A stretch of 64,000 bases of DNA from Glycomyces sp. TRM65418 (GTDB lineage Bacteria; Actinomycetota; Actinomycetes; Mycobacteriales; Micromonosporaceae), in contig NZ_JAJFAX010000001.1 of the NCBI RefSeq assembly GCF_019710475.1, positions 1 to 64,000 of the forward strand, written 5' to 3'. The notes under the pieces were generated by a model. It saw nothing but the letters and a program-made list of their open reading frames with translations, was not told where the DNA came from and made no database searches. The position numbers and the translations under genes were made by a program. Shown piece after piece: positions 15,929 to 24,882 of the stretch; positions within the stretch are counted from its first letter, which is position 1; the number at the start of each line of letters is the position of its first letter.

Positions 15929-16951
15929 ATGACCTCCTCGAAGCCGTACCGCGCTCCCGTGCTCGCCGACGTCGCCAAGGCGGCGGGGGTGTCGGTGCCG
16001 ACCGTCTCGCGCGTGCTGAACGGGACGAAATTCGTCGCCCCCGAACTGACGCAGCGAGTGCAGGCGGCCGTGAAGCAGCTCGGATACCGCCCCAACAGCG
16101 CGGCTCGCTCACTGCGCTCCAAACAGCGCACCCTCGTCTCGATAGTCGCTGGGGTCACCACGTCGAACTACGGTTACGCCCGCACCATCCAGGGCATCGA
16201 GACCGCGGCCCGGACGGCGGGGATGGCCGTGTCGATCGCGGTGGTCGAGTCGGCCGACGACGAGCGGGTGATGCGCGCGATCGACTTGGCGCTGTGCCAG
16301 CCCACCGCGGGCGCCGTCGTGCTGGAGTTCGACCTCGCCGGGATCAGAGCCGCCCAGTCGCTGCCCGAGGGCCTGCCGTTCGTCGTCGCGGGAGGCGGAT
16401 CGGGACGTGCGGACGGCGTCCCGGCCGCGCTCATCGACGAGGAGGCCGCCGGGCGCCAGTTGACGGAGTACCTGCTGCGCCTGGGGCATGAGACCGTCCA
16501 CCACATCGCCGGTCCGACCCATGGCAAGCGCTCGGGCCGGACCGAGGGCTGGCGCGCCGCCCTGCAGGCGGCCGGCGCGCCGGTCCCCGAGGTCATGCCC
16601 GCCGACTGGGACGCGAGGTCGGGCTACCACTGGGGCGAGCGGCTCGTCGGCCGCGACGACGTCACCGCGGTCTTCTGCAGCAACGACGAGATCGCGCTCG
16701 GCGCCATGCGGGCGCTGTCCGACCGAGGGCTCGACGTCCCCGGGGACGTCTCAGTGGTCGGCTTCGACGACCAGCCGCTCGTCGGCCTCTGGCGCCCTTC
16801 GCTGACCACGGTCGACCAGGACTTCGAGGACCTCGGTTCGCGGGCGTTCCATCTGCTGTCCCGGCTCCTCGACGGAGAGACCGACCTGGAGACCTCGGTG
16901 GCGACCCCGCAGCTGGTGGTGCGGGAGTCCACCGCGCCGCCTCGCCGCTGA
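15929..16951 (+). CDS. LacI-family transcriptional repressor of the lyase/importer locus
   Basis: A 340-aa regulator: helix-turn-helix at residues about 8-55 (LADVAKAAGVSVPTVSRVLNG), a hinge with YRPNSAARSL, then a periplasmic-binding-protein-like sensor domain ending VVGFDDQPLVGLW...VVRESTAPP. It is divergent from the importer operon and is the obvious candidate to bind the GATAACG-type operators in this locus. The ATG has only GGGGAG one base upstream, too close for a normal Shine-Dalgarno. A -10-like TATCCT ends 7 nt before it, so the message may be leaderless. Confidence 0.93.
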   Translation: MTSSKPYRAPVLADVAKAAGVSVPTVSRVLNGTKFVAPELTQRVQAAVKQLGYRPNSAARSLRSKQRTLVSIVAGVTTSNYGYARTIQGIETAARTAGMAVSIAVVESADDERVMRAIDLALCQPTAGAVVLEFDLAGIRAAQSLPEGLPFVVAGGGSGRADGVPAALIDEEAAGRQLTEYLLRLGHETVHHIAGPTHGKRSGRTEGWRAALQAAGAPVPEVMPADWDARSGYHWGERLVGRDDVTAVFCSNDEIALGAMRALSDRGLDVPGDVSVVGFDDQPLVGLWRPSLTTVDQDFEDLGSRAFHLLSRLLDGETDLETSVATPQLVVRESTAPPRR

Positions 16952-17167
16952 CCGCTCCCCAGGCGCCGTTTTCACCGTGCGGCTCGCCTCGCCGTGGGGG
17001 ATGCCGATGTGATGATCATTTTTCGAGCATCGTGGACGCCCCGGTCGATGAGGTCGTCGCCCGGCACTGCCGCTCATGATCGCTTCGGGGGATCAGTTCG
17101 CCGTCGCGGCTGAGCGAGACGGCGCCCTCATCGTCCGCGCTGGAGCCGCAGGCGATCCGCTCGCGTC

Positions 17168-18316
17168 TCAGAGCGAGCGGGGCCGCGGGGTCCGGGAGAT
17201 GTCCTCGTCCTTGGCCTTCCACCTCGGGTAGCCCTTGAGGAGTTGCTCGGTCTTGTACTCCAGGTACGGCATGGCCTCGAGCGGGACGTCGGTGACGTTG
17301 CCGGCCCAGGTCACGAAGTCCGGCATGAGCTCCTTGACCGCGCGGACGACCGGGTCGCGCGGCTCGTACTTCGCGGGGAGGTAGCGCTCCAGGAAGACGA
17401 ACGCGCTGACGGGGCTGACCGAGAAGCCGTTGAAACCGTGGAACCAGCACAGCTCGTCGATCGCCTTCATGTGCGGTTCGTCGAGCTTGCGGCGCCCGCT
17501 GACCAGGTACATGAGGAAGGCGCCGTTCCGCAGTCCCTGCTCCTCGTCGGTCGGGGCGATCATCTCGCCGGGGTCCACCTCCATCTGCGGGAGCATGCGC
17601 ATCCGGGCCTTCCACATCGCACGGACCGCCACGTAGCTGAAGTCGAGCCTCCTCGCATCGCCCTCGACGCAGAAGACGTCCCAGTCGGTGAGGGACCTGC
17701 AGGTGCCCTTGTAGACCTCCTCCGGTTTGCACGGGCGCGGCACGTAGAGCCGATCGGTGAAGACCGCGTTCCGCTCCCGGTGCGGACGGAGCAGCTCCTC
17801 GATGTCGGGGTGGTGCCCGCACGCGGTGACCATGTCGAAGTGGAAGTCGGAGTAGTCGACCGTGTACGACAGGGCGAAGTCGCCGCTGGGCGCGTGGAAG
17901 GACATGAAGTAGGTGCGGCAGTCGCCGTAGACGTCGCCTCCCTCCCAGCACTCGCCCAGGGTCAGCTCCTCGCCGTGCCAGCGGGGTGCGCGGACGCCGA
18001 GCCGCTCCAGGCGGTCGAGGGCCTTGATGGCGGCGCGCCGCCCGCCCGGCGTGTCGGCCAGATCGGTCATCGCCGCGAGGCTCGCCGCCGCGTACGCGTC
18101 GGCCCGGTTGAGGAAGTACTGCACGGCGACCATCTGCAGCTCGGGCATCGAGACGCCCTGGACTTCGGGGATCGTGGCGTTCACCCACATGTTGCCGAGG
18201 AAGGCGGACATGTTGGCTTCGACGGCTATGCGGTTCTCCGGGTCGGGGGTCTGCTCAGCGGGCAGGCCGTCGAGCGTGTCGATCCACCGCTTCCGGACTT
18301 CCTCGGTCATCGGCAT
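17168..18316 (-). CDS. unrecognised 382-aa protein
   Basis: The codon pattern is strongly coding and the reading frame is clean, but I do not recognise the family. The protein is soluble by appearance (no signal peptide, no membrane segment) and moderately acidic. It has aromatic-rich stretches such as TYFMSFHAPSGDFALSYTVD and several cysteines (ECWEGGDVYGDC, TCRS, CVEG). The start MPM at 18316 is chosen because GGGG lies about 8-12 nt upstream and upstream sequence lacks coding character. It sits alone between the lyase/importer repressor and a small plus-strand gene, with over 200 bp on each side. Confidence 0.75.
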   Translation of the reverse strand: MPMTEEVRKRWIDTLDGLPAEQTPDPENRIAVEANMSAFLGNMWVNATIPEVQGVSMPELQMVAVQYFLNRADAYAAASLAAMTDLADTPGGRRAAIKALDRLERLGVRAPRWHGEELTLGECWEGGDVYGDCRTYFMSFHAPSGDFALSYTVDYSDFHFDMVTACGHHPDIEELLRPHRERNAVFTDRLYVPRPCKPEEVYKGTCRSLTDWDVFCVEGDARRLDFSYVAVRAMWKARMRMLPQMEVDPGEMIAPTDEEQGLRNGAFLMYLVSGRRKLDEPHMKAIDELCWFHGFNGFSVSPVSAFVFLERYLPAKYEPRDPVVRAVKELMPDFVTWAGNVTDVPLEAMPYLEYKTEQLLKGYPRWKAKDEDISRTPRPRSL

Positions 18317-18719
18317 GGCAGACGTCCCCTTCGGTAAGGCATGCAGACGAGTATGCCCATCGGCACACAGCGTGTTCGACCCGTGCCCGCCGGACGTTCC
18401 GCACCGCGTTCCCTCGCCTGGGACCAGGCCCGGAGCCCGGTGAGGCCCGGCTACGCAGGGCGGTGCCGCGCCGTGGCGGCCGACCGGTTTCCCTCCGAAT
18501 CCCCCCGCGCGCCCCCGCGAAGCGCGACTTCGACGGCCCTGAATCTCCGGCGGTGTGCCATTCAGGTTGTTCCGGCCCGGAGGAGGCGGCTCGGCGAGAT
18601 AGGATGAAGAGTAGGAGCATCGCGTTTGAACTGTGGGAACGCATGATCCGGTGCGCGTGTTCCAGCGAGTGCGCGCCGTTTTCACACCGCTTTCCCTGAC
18701 TCGACAGATAGGACTTCAT
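18317..18719. other. intergenic region without a supported gene
   Basis: About 400 bp between two divergent genes. Open frames on both strands here lack Shine-Dalgarno sites and show mixed third-base use. I see no clear promoter hexamers, repeat or RNA structure; it probably holds the two promoters. Confidence 0.4.
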
Positions 18720-19016
18720 GTGCTGAACCCGACCCCGCACGTCATCGTCTGGCCCGGCCTCGGCGACATTGTGCCCTCTCGCGCACGGGTCTTGCGGGAC
18801 GCGTTCCGCGGCCAGGGCTACACACTCTCACTCTTCTGCATCGCGACCTGCGACGTGGTCGCCGAGATGACCTCCACCGGCGCCGGCGAGGTCTCGGCCG
18901 CCGTGGGGTCGACCGGCGGCTCCAGCGGCTTCGCCACCGCCGACGCCGAAGCCTTCGCAGCCGACGTGGCGAGCTTCATCGAACACGAACACGCGGCGGT
19001 CAGCGCCCGACGCTGA
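18720..19016 (+). CDS. hypothetical 98-aa protein
   Basis: A GTG start at 18720 with AGGA 6 nt upstream opens 98 codons with G or C in nearly all third positions, so it is very likely translated. The product (beginning LNPTPHVIVWPGLGDIVPSR) has a central Gly/Ser/Ala-rich region and a helical C-terminus (AEAFAADVASFIEHEHAA). There is no signal peptide or membrane span. The family is not recognised. An open minus-strand frame across the same DNA lacks coding bias. It lies convergent with the GH36 gene. Confidence 0.55.
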   Translation: MLNPTPHVIVWPGLGDIVPSRARVLRDAFRGQGYTLSLFCIATCDVVAEMTSTGAGEVSAAVGSTGGSSGFATADAEAFAADVASFIEHEHAAVSARR

Positions 19017-19083
19017 CCTCGCTCCGGAAGACGAACGCCGACCCGGCCGCTGCGGCGCGAGCCGTCGCCACCGGGGCGGCCCC

Positions 19084-21162
19084 TCAGCTCGTCCGGACGA
19101 GTTCGATCATCGTCGAGGCGTAGTCGGCGGGATTCAGGTCCAGATCGAGGCCGTGCGCGGCCAGGATCGCGCCGTGGTGCACCCGGCCGGTGCGTTCGTC
19201 GCGGTACACGGCGTCGGGATCGAGGCCGGCGAGTGCCACCAGCGGGTCGCGGTACCCGAGGCGGCGGGCCCGGCGCCATGCCAGCACCACCACCTTGTCG
19301 GCCCGGCTGTACTGCACGCCCGCGACCGTCCCGGCCTTGAGCGGGTGCCTCCTGCCGAGTTGGACGGTCGATCGGATGCGCTTGTAGTCGGCTACCAGCT
19401 CGGCGCCGCGTTCGAGTTCCGCCTCCGTCCACGACAGCAGGTCCCCGCCGACGGCGAGCGCGCCGGCCATCGCCACATGGAAGCGGAAGTCGAGCGGGAC
19501 TTCGCGGCGGGTGAACGGGTTCGGCGAGTCGGTCACCCACGTGCCCATGACCCGGGCGGGCAAGACCTGCGCGAAGCCCTCCTGGATCTCGATCCGGTCC
19601 GCGGCGTCGGTGTTGTCGGAGGTCCACACCTGGTCGGTGCGGCGCAGGATGCCGAGGTCGGCGCGGCCCCCGCCCGAGGAGCACGACTCGATCCGCAGGT
19701 GCGGATGGTCGGCGCGCAAGCGGTCGATGATCCGGTAGAGGTTGCGGGTGTGCTCGAACCAGAGCCGGTCGGGGTCCTCCTCCCCCGGCCAGCCCGCCTC
19801 GGTGAAGGGCCGGTTCATGTCCCACTTGAGGAAGTCGATCTCGTTGACCGTCAGGAGCTCGTCGAGCCAGCGGTGCATCCACTCGGCCACGTCGGGCCGG
19901 GCCAGGTTGAGCACCAGCTGGTGGCGGATCTCGGTGCGGCGGCGATGCGGCTGGTGGTAGACCCAGTCAGGGTGCTGCCGGTACAGGTCCGAGTCGGGGT
20001 TGACCATCTCGGGTTCGACCCAGATGCCGAACCGCATCCCCGCCTCGTGGACGCGTTTGATCAGGGGGCGCAGTCCGTCGGGGAACCGGTCGGGGTTCGG
20101 GGTCCAGTCCCCGAGTCCGGCCCGGTCGTGGACCCGGGCGCCGAACCAGCCGTCGTCCATGACGAACAGCTCGCAGCCCATCGCCGCGGCTCGGGTCGCC
20201 AACGCGATCTGGTCCTCCGCGTTGATGTCGAACTCGGTGGCCTCCCACGAGTTGTAGAGGACCGGCCGGACTTCCTCCGGGTGCGGCAGGACGTGTGCGA
20301 GCGCGTACGCGTGCCAGGCGGCGGCCGCCCCCGCGAAGCCGTCCTCGGTGTACAGGCCGGCCGATACGGGGGTCTCCAGCCGCTCGCCCGCGCCGAGCTT
20401 GCAGGTGATCGGGTCGTGCCCGAAGCCCGTGGAGACCGCGACACGGCCGGTCGGGGCCTTCTCGATCGTCATGCGCCAGGTGCCGCTCCAGGCGAGCACG
20501 GCGCTCCAGACGCGGCCGTGCGACTCGCTCGCGGTCCCGTCGTCCAGGGCCGCCCAGGGGTTCGCCTGGTGGCCGGTCATCCCCCGCCGCGAGCCGATGA
20601 GGGTCTCGCCGAACGGCAGGGCGGTGCGCGTCAGCTGCGTCTCGGCGCCCCACTCGCCGTGGAGCCGGCTGAGGCGGTAGTCCTCCAGCGCGGGCACCAC
20701 CCAGGTGGCCGAGTCCGCCCTGATGACCTCGATCGGATCGCCGCCCTGGTTGTGCAGGGTCATCGAGCGTTCGAGGACGTCGGTGTCGGGGAAGGTCCGG
20801 TAGTGGACGCGCGCTTCGAGCCCGTAGTGGGCGTCGGTGAAGACGAGTGTCAGTTCCCGATCGGTCGCGACGTCCTCGGTGAAGGCGAACTCCAGGTCGC
20901 GGGTGCCGTCGGGGAAGCGCACCTGCAGGCCGGTGGGGCCGAAGCGCAGTGCGGAGGCCGGGTTGAAGTCGAGCACCGCGTCCCTGCCGTCGGTGAGCGA
21001 CCGACCGGTGGGCTCGGGCAGCGACAGCAGTGTGACGGCCTGTTCGCGGGTGAGCCTCGGTCCCCAGTGGAGTCCGTGGAGTCGGTCGTCGTCGTCCAGG
21101 GCCACGACATAGCTGGTGTGGGGCGTGTCGATGGTCCAGAGGCGGGGTTCGCGCGCTGGCAT
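19084..21162 (-). CDS. alpha-galactosidase, GH36
   Basis: A 692-aa intracellular enzyme (no signal peptide) hydrolysing alpha-galactosides such as melibiose, raffinose or galacto-manno-oligosaccharides. The full GH36 architecture is present: N-terminal beta-supersandwich, TIM barrel with WFGARVHDRAGLGDW, nucleophile Asp448 in FLKWDMNRPF, the SCSSGGGRADLG loop and acid/base Asp516 in WTSDNTDAADR, then a C-terminal beta domain. The start at 21162 is preferred over 21177 because GGAAGGA then lies 6 nt upstream (in the longer form this site would be within the coding sequence). It follows the secreted glycosidase gene after a strong terminator, so it may be expressed separately or by read-through. 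Confidence 0.92.
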   Translation of the reverse strand: MPAREPRLWTIDTPHTSYVVALDDDDRLHGLHWGPRLTREQAVTLLSLPEPTGRSLTDGRDAVLDFNPASALRFGPTGLQVRFPDGTRDLEFAFTEDVATDRELTLVFTDAHYGLEARVHYRTFPDTDVLERSMTLHNQGGDPIEVIRADSATWVVPALEDYRLSRLHGEWGAETQLTRTALPFGETLIGSRRGMTGHQANPWAALDDGTASESHGRVWSAVLAWSGTWRMTIEKAPTGRVAVSTGFGHDPITCKLGAGERLETPVSAGLYTEDGFAGAAAAWHAYALAHVLPHPEEVRPVLYNSWEATEFDINAEDQIALATRAAAMGCELFVMDDGWFGARVHDRAGLGDWTPNPDRFPDGLRPLIKRVHEAGMRFGIWVEPEMVNPDSDLYRQHPDWVYHQPHRRRTEIRHQLVLNLARPDVAEWMHRWLDELLTVNEIDFLKWDMNRPFTEAGWPGEEDPDRLWFEHTRNLYRIIDRLRADHPHLRIESCSSGGGRADLGILRRTDQVWTSDNTDAADRIEIQEGFAQVLPARVMGTWVTDSPNPFTRREVPLDFRFHVAMAGALAVGGDLLSWTEAELERGAELVADYKRIRSTVQLGRRHPLKAGTVAGVQYSRADKVVVLAWRRARRLGYRDPLVALAGLDPDAVYRDERTGRVHHGAILAAHGLDLDLNPADYASTMIELVRTS

Positions 21163-21201
21163 GCAGCGTCCTTCCAAGGGTGTCGGCGGTGCGGTTTCCG
21201 T

Positions 21202-21239
21202 GCCGAGAGCCCGCCCCGAGGGTGGGGCGGGCTCTCGGC
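21202..21239 (-). terminator. strong hairpin terminator between two glycosidase genes
   Basis: Perfect 16-bp stem GCCGAGAGCCCGCCCC / GGGGCGGGCTCTCGGC with a 6-nt loop, just past the stop (21248) of the secreted glycosidase and before the GH36 start. It ends the transporter-LacI-glycosidase operon. Confidence 0.8.
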
Positions 21240-21247
21240 GGCGATCG

Positions 21248-23815
21248 TCAGTTCAGGAGCGGTGCGATTTCGAAGTGGTCGAAGTCCGCAGTGCGGCCTT
21301 GGCGGTCGCCGATCTCGGTGTGCAGACCGGGGTTGCCGATCTCGATGGTGTTGGCGCCCGCTTCGAGCTCGACGATGAGCGGGTAGGACCAGAAGTCGTT
21401 CCAGCTCCAGGTGCCTCGCATGGGCACGGTGCGGACCGCGTCGCCGTTCACGGTGAACTGGGCGTAGCGGGAGATGATGTCGATGTTGTAGTCGTGGTTG
21501 CCGCTGCGCTCGTCGTTGGCGTAGTGGACGAGCAGCAGGTGGGGCCCGGCCTCTTCGGCCTCGACGGTGAGCGTCGCGGTGTTGCCCTCGCCGCCGCCGA
21601 CGCCGGTGACGGTCCGGCCGCCGGTGGCCCACTCGTTGTCGGTGAGTCGGGCGGTGCCGGCCAGTTCGACGTCGTCGGCCGCGATCTGCGTGAAGCCGTC
21701 GTCGCCGCCGTCGCCGGTGACGGTGAGGCCGTGCACGTGGAGGCTGCGGCGGCCGTCGGCGGCGACCGCGATGCGGTTGATCCCCTCGTGGAGGGCGAGG
21801 GTCTGCCCGGCGGTGCCGTCGAAGGCCGCCAGGTCGAAGGCGGCGTTCTCGCCGTGCGGGCCGACCAGGGTCAGGTCGCCCTTGCCGTCGGCGTCCACGG
21901 CCACTTCGTAGTAGCCGTCGGCGGGCGCGTAGACGTCGAAGACGACCTGTTCGTCGCCGCGGACCACGACGCCTTCGTGGCGGCCGTACCGGTAGTCGAC
22001 GTCCCCTTCGGTGCGGGCGAGGACGGCCGGATAGGTGTGGGCGTCCACGGTGGCGGGCGTGAGGTCGATCTTGTCGAGTCCGGCCTCGCCGTAAGCGGTC
22101 CCGGCCTCGGGATCGGATTTGGCGAGCGCGAGGATGTTCTCACCGGCTTCGAGTTCGACTTGGAGGATGACCTGGCCGCGCGAGCCCCACTGCATGGTCG
22201 ACGGGTAGGTGACCGTGGCGGCGGGTCCGCCGTTGACGGTGAGGAACTGCTCGGTCGGCGAGGCGCCTTCGGCGAGGTTGCGGCCGTAGGTGTTGCCGTA
22301 GGTGACGGTGAGGTCGTAGGTCCCGGCCTCGGGGACGTCGACGGTGAAGGCGACGCGGCTGTCGGCCCGGTTGAGCGATCCGACGCTCTTGCCGCCGGAG
22401 GCGGGGAACGCGAACGCGTTGGTGGCGCTGCCCTCGTTGTAGACGGTGCCGGCGGTGATCGCGGCGTCCTCGGCCTCCCAGGTGCCGGTCCACGGCAGGT
22501 CGACCGAGTCGGCCCTGCCCGTGCCCGGGGTGAGGGTGATCCAGTAGGCGGACATGGGGTCGAGGTCGCTCAGATCGACACTGGCCGCGCCGTTCCGGTC
22601 GGGGCGCAGGGCGACCCGGTCGATGACCTGCGGCGCGGGCGAGGAGCCCTCGTTGCCGGTCCAGGCGATCTCATGGACGGTCGCGGTGACCTTCCTGCCC
22701 AGGTCCAGCCCGGTGACGTCGACGGTGGTGTCGCCGGAACCGCCGCCGAGCAGGATCTGCGCCTGGTCCTTGGCCGCGTCGAACGTGGCGATGCCCTGCA
22801 GGGTGTCCACGGTGTTGTCCTGCGGCGGGGTGACCAGCGCGGTCTGGCCGGTCATCTGCGAGTAGGTCTTCAGGAACCACCAGCCGCCGTTGGGGACGTT
22901 GGTCTGCGGGGCGTTGCCGGAGAAGCCGCCCGCCGCGGTCCAGTAGGCCATGTCGGCGAGGGCGTCGGTGTCCTCGAACATGGCGGCCCACTGCACCATC
23001 TGGCCGGGCATCCCGAAGTCGCGGTTGTTGCCGTACTCGTTGATGTTGATCGGGCGCGGCTCGACGCCGAACTCGGCCTCGAGCGCGCGGTAATGCGCTT
23101 CGTTGCCCGCGTAGTGGCGCAGCGAGTCCGGTGAGAGCTCATGCCAGGTGATGACGTCGGGCACGGTGCCGGCTTCGGCGACGTGCGCCATGAAGTCGCG
23201 CATGAACCGGGCGTCGTAGTGGGACTCGTTGGGGCCGGCGATGGGCGTGTCGGGGGCGATCTCGCGGAGGCGCTCGTAGGCGAGGTCCCAGTCGCGGAAG
23301 AAGCGCGCCGTCGCGCCCTCGTAGTCGGCGCCTCGGTGGTACCAGATCCAGTCGGGCTCGTTGAACGGCACGTAGACGAGCCGGTCGGCGTGCTCGGAGG
23401 CCTCCATGATCGGCACCATCTCCTCGATTTCGGCGAGGTAGGCGTCGATGCCGTCGTTCTGGTACGGCCAGTCGGGATACCAGTCCTGGAGGTTGACGAA
23501 GGCGTCGCCGCCGTCGTGTTCGGCGAGCGCCGCGAGCACGTCGTCGGCGTCGCCGTTGGGGTGCTGGGTCCCGCCGGTCGGCTTGGCGGCCATGGAGGCG
23601 ACGTGGAGGGGGTCGAGCAGGTTGTCGCCGGGCACGCCGGACTCGGAGATCCCGTACAGGGAGCCGATCGCGCCGTGGGTCGGCTCGCCCGTCAGTTGTC
23701 CGAAGTCGACGGACAGGACGGGGGTGTCCCGGGCTTGGGCGGGCGCGGCGGCGAGGCCGGCGAGCAGCCCGGTCGCGGCCGTGGCCGCGAGGCCTCTGCG
23801 GAGGAGTGGATGCAT
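21248..23815 (-). CDS. secreted clan-A-type glycosidase (GH39-like) with carbohydrate-binding modules
   Basis: An 855-aa secreted enzyme. The signal peptide runs to about residue 30 (APAQARD). The catalytic part (about 35-330) looks like a clan GH-A (beta/alpha)8 barrel of GH39 or similar families: acid/base Glu153 in VPFNEPDW and nucleophile Glu260 in NINEYGNN. A small beta domain follows. Then come at least one CBM35/CBM6-type module (about 440-580, starting WEAEDAAITAGTVYNEGS) and a further pair of beta-sandwich modules to the C-terminus. The ATG at 23815 has AAAGGG upstream and lies inside the overrunning frame of the LacI gene. It is the last gene of the operon. It probably releases oligosaccharides for the adjacent importer. 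Confidence 0.75.
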   Translation of the reverse strand: MHPLLRRGLAATAATGLLAGLAAAPAQARDTPVLSVDFGQLTGEPTHGAIGSLYGISESGVPGDNLLDPLHVASMAAKPTGGTQHPNGDADDVLAALAEHDGGDAFVNLQDWYPDWPYQNDGIDAYLAEIEEMVPIMEASEHADRLVYVPFNEPDWIWYHRGADYEGATARFFRDWDLAYERLREIAPDTPIAGPNESHYDARFMRDFMAHVAEAGTVPDVITWHELSPDSLRHYAGNEAHYRALEAEFGVEPRPININEYGNNRDFGMPGQMVQWAAMFEDTDALADMAYWTAAGGFSGNAPQTNVPNGGWWFLKTYSQMTGQTALVTPPQDNTVDTLQGIATFDAAKDQAQILLGGGSGDTTVDVTGLDLGRKVTATVHEIAWTGNEGSSPAPQVIDRVALRPDRNGAASVDLSDLDPMSAYWITLTPGTGRADSVDLPWTGTWEAEDAAITAGTVYNEGSATNAFAFPASGGKSVGSLNRADSRVAFTVDVPEAGTYDLTVTYGNTYGRNLAEGASPTEQFLTVNGGPAATVTYPSTMQWGSRGQVILQVELEAGENILALAKSDPEAGTAYGEAGLDKIDLTPATVDAHTYPAVLARTEGDVDYRYGRHEGVVVRGDEQVVFDVYAPADGYYEVAVDADGKGDLTLVGPHGENAAFDLAAFDGTAGQTLALHEGINRIAVAADGRRSLHVHGLTVTGDGGDDGFTQIAADDVELAGTARLTDNEWATGGRTVTGVGGGEGNTATLTVEAEEAGPHLLLVHYANDERSGNHDYNIDIISRYAQFTVNGDAVRTVPMRGTWSWNDFWSYPLIVELEAGANTIEIGNPGLHTEIGDRQGRTADFDHFEIAPLLN

Positions 23816-24852
23816 TGCAACCCTTTCAATAATCGTCGTTGCGGAGGTCCGGAGGTCTCCCGGACGATGAGCTCGGGTGACCGCCAGATGGGTCGAGGGC
23901 GTTCGCCGCCTTCGAGCTTGTCGCGGAGCAGCTCGAAGGCGCCGCGGCCGACGCCGCGGAAGTCGAGGTCGACGGTGGTCAGCGGCGGGACGTGGTAGGC
24001 GGCCAGGGGGCTGTCGTCGAAGCCGACGACGCTCAGGTCGGCGGGGACGGAGCGGCCGGCGCGGTGCGCGGCGTACAGCACGCCGAAGGCGAGATCGTCG
24101 TTGCCGCACAGGATGGCGGTGACGTCCGGGTCGGCGACCAGTTCGATCGCGGCCTCGTAGGCGGAGGCCACGGTCCATCCCGAGGGGACGACCGGAGGCG
24201 CCTCGATGCCGGCTTCGGCCAGGGCGGCCGCCCAACCCGCCTGGCGGCTGGCCTTGGAGGGGATGGCGAGGTAGTGGACCGTGGCGTGGCCCATGTCGAG
24301 CAGGTACTTCGTGGCGCGGGCGGCGACGGTGCGGTCGTCGAGCGAGACGAGCCAGTCGGACGCGGGCTGCTCGACGCCGAGGTGCTCGCCGCCGGTCGCC
24401 ACGGTGGCGTGCGCCTGCGTCTTCTGCAGCGCCTGCATGGCGTTGGCCGTCGTCTCGTCGTGCGCGATGACGATGGCCGGGGCGCCGTCGTGCGGGAGCC
24501 GGGCCAGGATGTCGGAGTCGGAGTAGGTCTCGTCGGGGTCCAGGACCGAGATGAGGATCGTGAACCCGGCGGCCCGGGCGGCGTCCTCGATGCCGCGGAG
24601 CGTCTCGGCGGTCCCGTACAGGGAGGTGTCGGTGGTGAGGACGGTGACCGACCGCACGGCGCCGCCGGCGAGGGCCCGCGCCGAGCGGTTGGGCCGGTAG
24701 CCCAGCTCGCTGATCGCGGCCTTGACCTTGGCACGGGTGGCGTCGGCGACCATCGGCGCGTCGTTGATGACCCGCGAGACGGTCTGGTGGGACACCCCTG
24801 CCCGCTTGGCCACGTCGAAGATGCTGACGGACTTGGGTTCGGCTGCGCTCAT
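23692..24852 (-). CDS. LacI-family repressor with abnormal C-terminal overrun
   Basis: A 386-aa frame. Residues 1-340 are a normal LacI regulator: HTH VSIFDVAKRAGVSHQTVSRVIND, hinge YRPNRSARAL, ligand domain, and the usual end LIVRETSGPPQRR. Family proteins normally stop within a few residues of that point. Here the frame continues 46 residues of low-complexity Pro/Ser/Arg sequence and overlaps the next gene's signal-peptide region by 124 nt. A TGA lies in the +1 frame just after the normal end, so a one-base deletion or sequence error would explain it. It is embedded in its operon between binding protein and glycosidase, and is the likely binder of the GTTAGCGCTCAC sites near 28.1 kb. Confidence 0.85.
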   Translation of the reverse strand: MSAAEPKSVSIFDVAKRAGVSHQTVSRVINDAPMVADATRAKVKAAISELGYRPNRSARALAGGAVRSVTVLTTDTSLYGTAETLRGIEDAARAAGFTILISVLDPDETYSDSDILARLPHDGAPAIVIAHDETTANAMQALQKTQAHATVATGGEHLGVEQPASDWLVSLDDRTVAARATKYLLDMGHATVHYLAIPSKASRQAGWAAALAEAGIEAPPVVPSGWTVASAYEAAIELVADPDVTAILCGNDDLAFGVLYAAHRAGRSVPADLSVVGFDDSPLAAYHVPPLTTVDLDFRGVGRGAFELLRDKLEGGERPRPIWRSPELIVRETSGPPQRRLLKGLQCIHSSAEASRPRPRPGCSPASPPRPPKPGTPPSCPSTSDN

Positions 24853-24882
24853 GGCGGTCGGTCACCTTTCGTTCGGGTACGG

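Noticed and set aside
18818-19882. 354-aa minus-strand frame overlapping the 98-aa gene and the GH36 gene
   Set aside because: Out of frame with GH36, Arg/Pro-rich and without domains.
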